Shown here: one piece after another, positions 17,838 through 19,013 of the stretch | Numbering within the stretch: the first letter of the stretch is position 1 | Layout: each line of letters begins with the position of its first letter | Source: JBDLRH01 sp039800165 | GTDB taxonomy: Bacteria; Pseudomonadota; Gammaproteobacteria; Burkholderiales; Burkholderiaceae_C | Direction: 5' to 3' | Length of the DNA: 19,013 nucleotides | Assembly: GCA_039800165.1 (NCBI GenBank) | Contig: JBDLRH010000069.1 | Coordinates: forward strand, 1-19,013 | Notes under the pieces: generated by a model | Seen by the model: only the letters and a program-made list of their open reading frames with translations | What the model was told of the DNA's origin: nothing | Databases searched by the model: none | Program-made: the position numbers and the translations under genes

Positions 17838-19013
<1,176 letters not shown>

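Overview
The window is GC-rich, gene-dense DNA that looks like a betaproteobacterium of the order Burkholderiales (Leptothrix/Rubrivivax-like; this is inferred from gene content and protein style, not from a marker gene). Supporting signs are a methionine synthase encoded as two separate genes, a porin-glnK-amtB operon with an Ala/Pro-rich extension on AmtB, an S-adenosylhomocysteine (SAH) riboswitch, and -10 elements placed directly in front of start codons. Nothing here looks like a phage, IS element, CRISPR array or rRNA/tRNA. No gene-free stretch exceeds 300 bases; the longest are 6527-6725 (regulatory, described below) and 14849-15000 (riboswitch).

Layout. (1) 1-3757, minus strand: a glycolate oxidase operon in the order glcE, lrgA, lrgB, glcF. 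The two LrgA/LrgB membrane proteins sit between the FAD-binding and iron-sulfur subunits, with overlapping or nearly touching genes. Downstream lies a short signal-peptide ORF joined to an out-of-frame piece of a glutathione peroxidase gene, either a deletion scar or an assembly join. (2) 3792-6670, minus strand: a TorF-type outer membrane porin, PII protein GlnK and ammonium transporter AmtB. A sigma-54 promoter and an NtrC-type dyad precede them and a rho-independent terminator follows. (3) 6726-9561, plus strand: the DNA helicase comM and an MFS transporter. (4) 9528-11486, minus strand: a DUF1653 protein, a Tat-like FecR-domain protein, ribosome rescue hydrolase arfB, and a YefM/YoeB toxin-antitoxin pair with its own promoter and operator-like palindrome. 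(5) 11510-17396, minus strand: the homocysteine-binding half of MetH, an amidase, then an SAH riboswitch controlling the folate/cobalamin half of MetH, and a flavodoxin-like reductase. (6) 17445-19013, plus strand: a rhodanese and recQ (cut by the window end), overlapping by four bases.

The features most worth following are: LrgAB built into a glycolate oxidase operon, which suggests a glycolate transporter; the NtrC/sigma-54 control region of the porin-glnK-amtB operon; and the split methionine synthase in which only the second half carries an SAH riboswitch, with a visible Shine-Dalgarno sequestration switch.
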